This document shows, piece after piece, positions 62,132 to 64,000 of a stretch of DNA of 64,000 nucleotides; positions within the stretch are counted from its first letter, which is position 1, and every line of letters starts with the position of its first letter. The notes beneath the pieces were generated by a model that was not told the DNA's origin, did not search any database, and was given only the letters and a program-made list of their open reading frames with translations. The DNA comes from Faecalibacter sp. LW9 (GTDB lineage Bacteria; Bacteroidota; Bacteroidia; Flavobacteriales; Weeksellaceae). Location: contig NZ_CP141062.1 in the NCBI RefSeq assembly GCF_034661295.1, forward strand, positions 1,612,001-1,676,000. The letters run 5' to 3'. Position numbers and translations under genes: made by a program.

Positions 62132-62584
62132 ATGGACAATGTAGTGATAAGAGCGGCAAGAAAAGAAGATTGTCCTCGTATTTTAGAGTTAATCAAAGAA
62201 TTAGCACTTTACGAAAAAGCACCAGATGAGGTTACTGTAACTTTAGAAGAAATGGAAGCATGCGGTTTTGGTGAGAAACCTGTTTGGGGTTCATTGGTTG
62301 CTGAAGTTAATGGTGAGATATTAGGAATTGCTTTATATTATGATCGCTATTCGACATGGAAAGGTCGTCGTTTATATTTGGAAGATTTAATAGTTACCGA
62401 ATCTGCACGTGGTTTAGGATTAGGTAAAAAACTTTTGGATGAATTGATTGTTTATGCGAAAGAAAATAAATATCACGGAATGGTTTGGCAAGTTTTAGAT
62501 TGGAATGAACCAGCGATTAATTTTTATAAAAAATACAATGCTGAATTTGATGGAGAATGGGTAAATGTGTCACTCAATTTCTAA
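62132..62584 (+). CDS. GNAT family N-acetyltransferase
   Basis: A 150-residue GNAT enzyme. The N-terminal VVIRAARKEDCPRILELIKELA and the acetyl-CoA loop ARGLGLGKKLL (about 90-100), followed by WQVLDWNEPAINFYKKYNAE, resemble diamine or thialysine acetyltransferases (SAT-like, PaiA-like). I infer acetylation of a small amine. It is probably co-transcribed with dgt and ends in a two-way terminator. Confidence 0.92.
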   Translation: MDNVVIRAARKEDCPRILELIKELALYEKAPDEVTVTLEEMEACGFGEKPVWGSLVAEVNGEILGIALYYDRYSTWKGRRLYLEDLIVTESARGLGLGKKLLDELIVYAKENKYHGMVWQVLDWNEPAINFYKKYNAEFDGEWVNVSLNF

Positions 62585-62599
62585 ACAGAGATAAAAAGA

Positions 62600-62631
62600 A
62601 AAAGCCTCGAACGAAAGTTTGAGGCTTTTTT
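62600..62631. terminator. Bidirectional terminator between the GNAT gene and rodA
   Basis: An AAAAGCCTC stem with further paired bases and a GAAA tetraloop, A-rich left and six T residues on the right. It serves both convergent genes. Confidence 0.92.
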
Positions 62632-62634
62632 ATA

Positions 62635-64000
62635 TTAAATTAAACTTTGATTTTGTTTATAATTGATGATTAAAAAGATTCCAATCAATATTGTAAATCC
62701 CCATAATGAACTTCCTCCATAACTAAAAAAAGGCAAAGGAATTCCCACCGTAGGGAAAAGTCCCATTACCATGGCAATGTTTATAAAATAGTGGAAGAAT
62801 AATATAGCAGCTACAGAATAGCCATAGAAACGTGCAAATCGATTCTTTTGCATTTCGGCCAAATAAAATAATCGTCCAATAAATAGAGCATATAAAATGA
62901 CAACACCAACACTTCCAACAAATCCCCATTCTTCACCTACCGTACAAAAAATGTAATCGGTCCATTGTTCAGGTACAAAACGCCCCTTTTTAATGGTTCC
63001 TTGGTTATATCCTTTTCCCAATAATTCTCCAGAACCAATAGCTGTTTTTGAATACAATAAATTATATCCTGAAGTATCTCGGTATTTAGCTTCACCTTCA
63101 TATAAAACCATCACACGTTCTTTTTGGTGCTTTGGCAATTTTTCGAAGATAATTGGAGAAATAAAACTTATTGTACTTGTAAATAATAACGCTACAATTG
63201 AAGCAATAAAACTTACTGTCATAACATTAGCTGCCACTCCCGATTGTAATTTAAAGGGAGATGAGCTGGTTTCTTTTTCATAAGAGAATTTCATTAATAC
63301 TACTGGAACTAATGATATAAATGCTCCAATCCCTCCAAATAAAAGGGTATTAAAAAAGATAGGTTCTTCAAAAAATAAAGCACTATTTGGAAATAAATGT
63401 CCAAACCCTAAACGTGTTTCTTCATCCAATATTCCTAAAATATATGAAGCTCCTATTAAGAATAAAAAGAACAAAAATAATCCGATTAATACGCCGTAAC
63501 AAGCATCTTCTATTTCTTTATTGTAATTGAATGATAAAACGATTAATGTGACTACTAATACGATGAATCCAAAAAATAGTAAAACGTAAAAAGGGATTTG
63601 AAAAATCGATATTAAAAAAATAATTAATGCAATAATAGGACTTAAAATCACCCAAGGATGAAATCCTTCGCGATATAACGGAATCGATAATGAACAGAAA
63701 ATAATTACTGATCCTAAATCGGGTTGCATTAAAATTAATGCAATAGGAATGATAACGATTAATGCAATTTTCCCTAGAAAGCCAATGTCTCTTAAGTTTG
63801 AACTGGAGTGATTAATCAGATTGGCAATCAATAAAGAAGTCCCAATTTTAGCAAACTCAGCAGGTTGTAAAGAGACAGGACCAAAACTATACCAGGCTTT
63901 AGCACCATTAATTTCTTTTCCAATAACTAATACTCCAACGAGCAAAAGAACGGAAATGGCATAAATGACAGGCGAATAGGTCTCAAAAAAATTTCGGTTA
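62635..64000 (-). CDS. rodA: Rod-shape determining protein RodA (SEDS family), partial
   Basis: A membrane glycosyltransferase of the SEDS family that polymerises peptidoglycan for cell elongation. The frame is open to the right edge of the window, so the N-terminal part is missing; the visible sequence begins NRNFFETYSPVIYAIS. Motifs are KAWYSFGPVSLQPAEFAKI, YNLLYSKTAIGSGELLGKG, and the C-terminal FVGSVGVV and PTVGIPLPFFSYGGSS with the catalytic-region residues. It has about ten hydrophobic helices in the visible part. It contains an inserted loop with about four helices between YREGF and the later motifs, typical of the Bacteroidota RodA. Confidence 0.93.
   Translation of the reverse strand, partial: NRNFFETYSPVIYAISVLLLVGVLVIGKEINGAKAWYSFGPVSLQPAEFAKIGTSLLIANLINHSSSNLRDIGFLGKIALIVIIPIALILMQPDLGSVIIFCSLSIPLYREGFHPWVILSPIIALIIFLISIFQIPFYVLLFFGFIVLVVTLIVLSFNYNKEIEDACYGVLIGLFLFFLFLIGASYILGILDEETRLGFGHLFPNSALFFEEPIFFNTLLFGGIGAFISLVPVVLMKFSYEKETSSSPFKLQSGVAANVMTVSFIASIVALLFTSTISFISPIIFEKLPKHQKERVMVLYEGEAKYRDTSGYNLLYSKTAIGSGELLGKGYNQGTIKKGRFVPEQWTDYIFCTVGEEWGFVGSVGVVILYALFIGRLFYLAEMQKNRFARFYGYSVAAILFFHYFINIAMVMGLFPTVGIPLPFFSYGGSSLWGFTILIGIFLIINYKQNQSLI

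Overview
This is a 64 kb AT-rich chromosomal segment of a Bacteroidota bacterium, almost certainly class Flavobacteriia, order Flavobacteriales. The family Weeksellaceae (for example Empedobacter or relatives) is my best guess, but I cannot prove it from the sequence alone. The signs are a type IX secretion C-terminal domain, Bacteroidota promoters (TTG about 19 nt before TAnnTTTG), few clear Shine-Dalgarno sites, and gene neighbourhoods typical of flavobacteria (mutL-rhomboid-rhomboid, DUF177-rpmF-accBC, tig-clpP-clpX). I see no rRNA, CRISPR array, insertion sequence, prophage or replication origin. Most of the window is housekeeping core genome.

Layout. 1-7 kb: a metallo-beta-lactamase-fold hydrolase, a DUF4407 membrane protein, ilvE, mnmD plus a Nudix hydrolase, and the greA-HIT-TPR operon. 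7-10 kb: eno and gltA, each alone. 10-14 kb: accessory material, with a fatty-acid-hydroxylase-family protein, a DUF559 nuclease remnant, an M28 peptidase, a PadR/membrane-protein cassette, and an aquaporin gene broken by an amber codon. 14-20 kb: gcvP, an orphan HisE-like protein, an M48 protease, an HTTM protein and a lipoprotein. 20.9-21.6 kb: six identical tRNA-Val(TAC) genes in tandem under one promoter. 21.7-30.5 kb: a flippase-like membrane protein, a translationally coupled SDR-acetyltransferase-SGNH operon, a DMT transporter, DNA glycosylase Tag, a YyaL-type thioredoxin-domain protein broken by an opal codon, and putP. 30.6-38 kb: mutL, two rhomboids, an EEP hydrolase, a HerA/DUF853 ATPase and an exonuclease/UvrC-like fusion. 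38-42 kb: a TlpA-like protein, a small secreted or membrane protein, and a T9SS-sorted surface protein. 42-50 kb: clpX, clpP, tig, accC, accB, rpmF, DUF177, pdxA, a membrane protein and ridA. 50-58 kb: lptD divergent from an amidase, then mlaD-like, an Fe-S membrane protein, a HAD protein and a CCG-domain protein. 58-64 kb: a conserved small protein, lemA and two TPM proteins, dgt, GNAT and the 3' part of rodA.

How the genes work together. The envelope theme is strong: lptD, amidase, MlaD-like protein, rodA, rhomboids, lemA/TPM proteins and a T9SS cargo. The proteostasis block (tig, clpP, clpX) and fatty-acid initiation block (accB, accC next to rpmF/DUF177) are classic. The Fe-S membrane protein and the CCG protein probably form a membrane redox enzyme of unknown substrate, and a HAD-like gene sits between them.

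Most unusual signals: (i) two in-frame stop codons, each at a tryptophan position (aqpZ TAG, yyaL TGA), both explained by C-to-T on the + strand; (ii) a perfect 26-nt palindrome that is both a two-way terminator and the shared last codons of two convergent genes, so both proteins end in NFES; (iii) the six-copy tRNA-Val array with near-identical spacers; (iv) a degenerate 11-bp tandem repeat near 25.1 kb. I did not find an obvious new multi-gene defence or metabolic system; the best candidates for undescribed biology are the Fe-S/HAD/CCG cluster, the T9SS cargo with its small partner, and the PadR/membrane-protein cassette.
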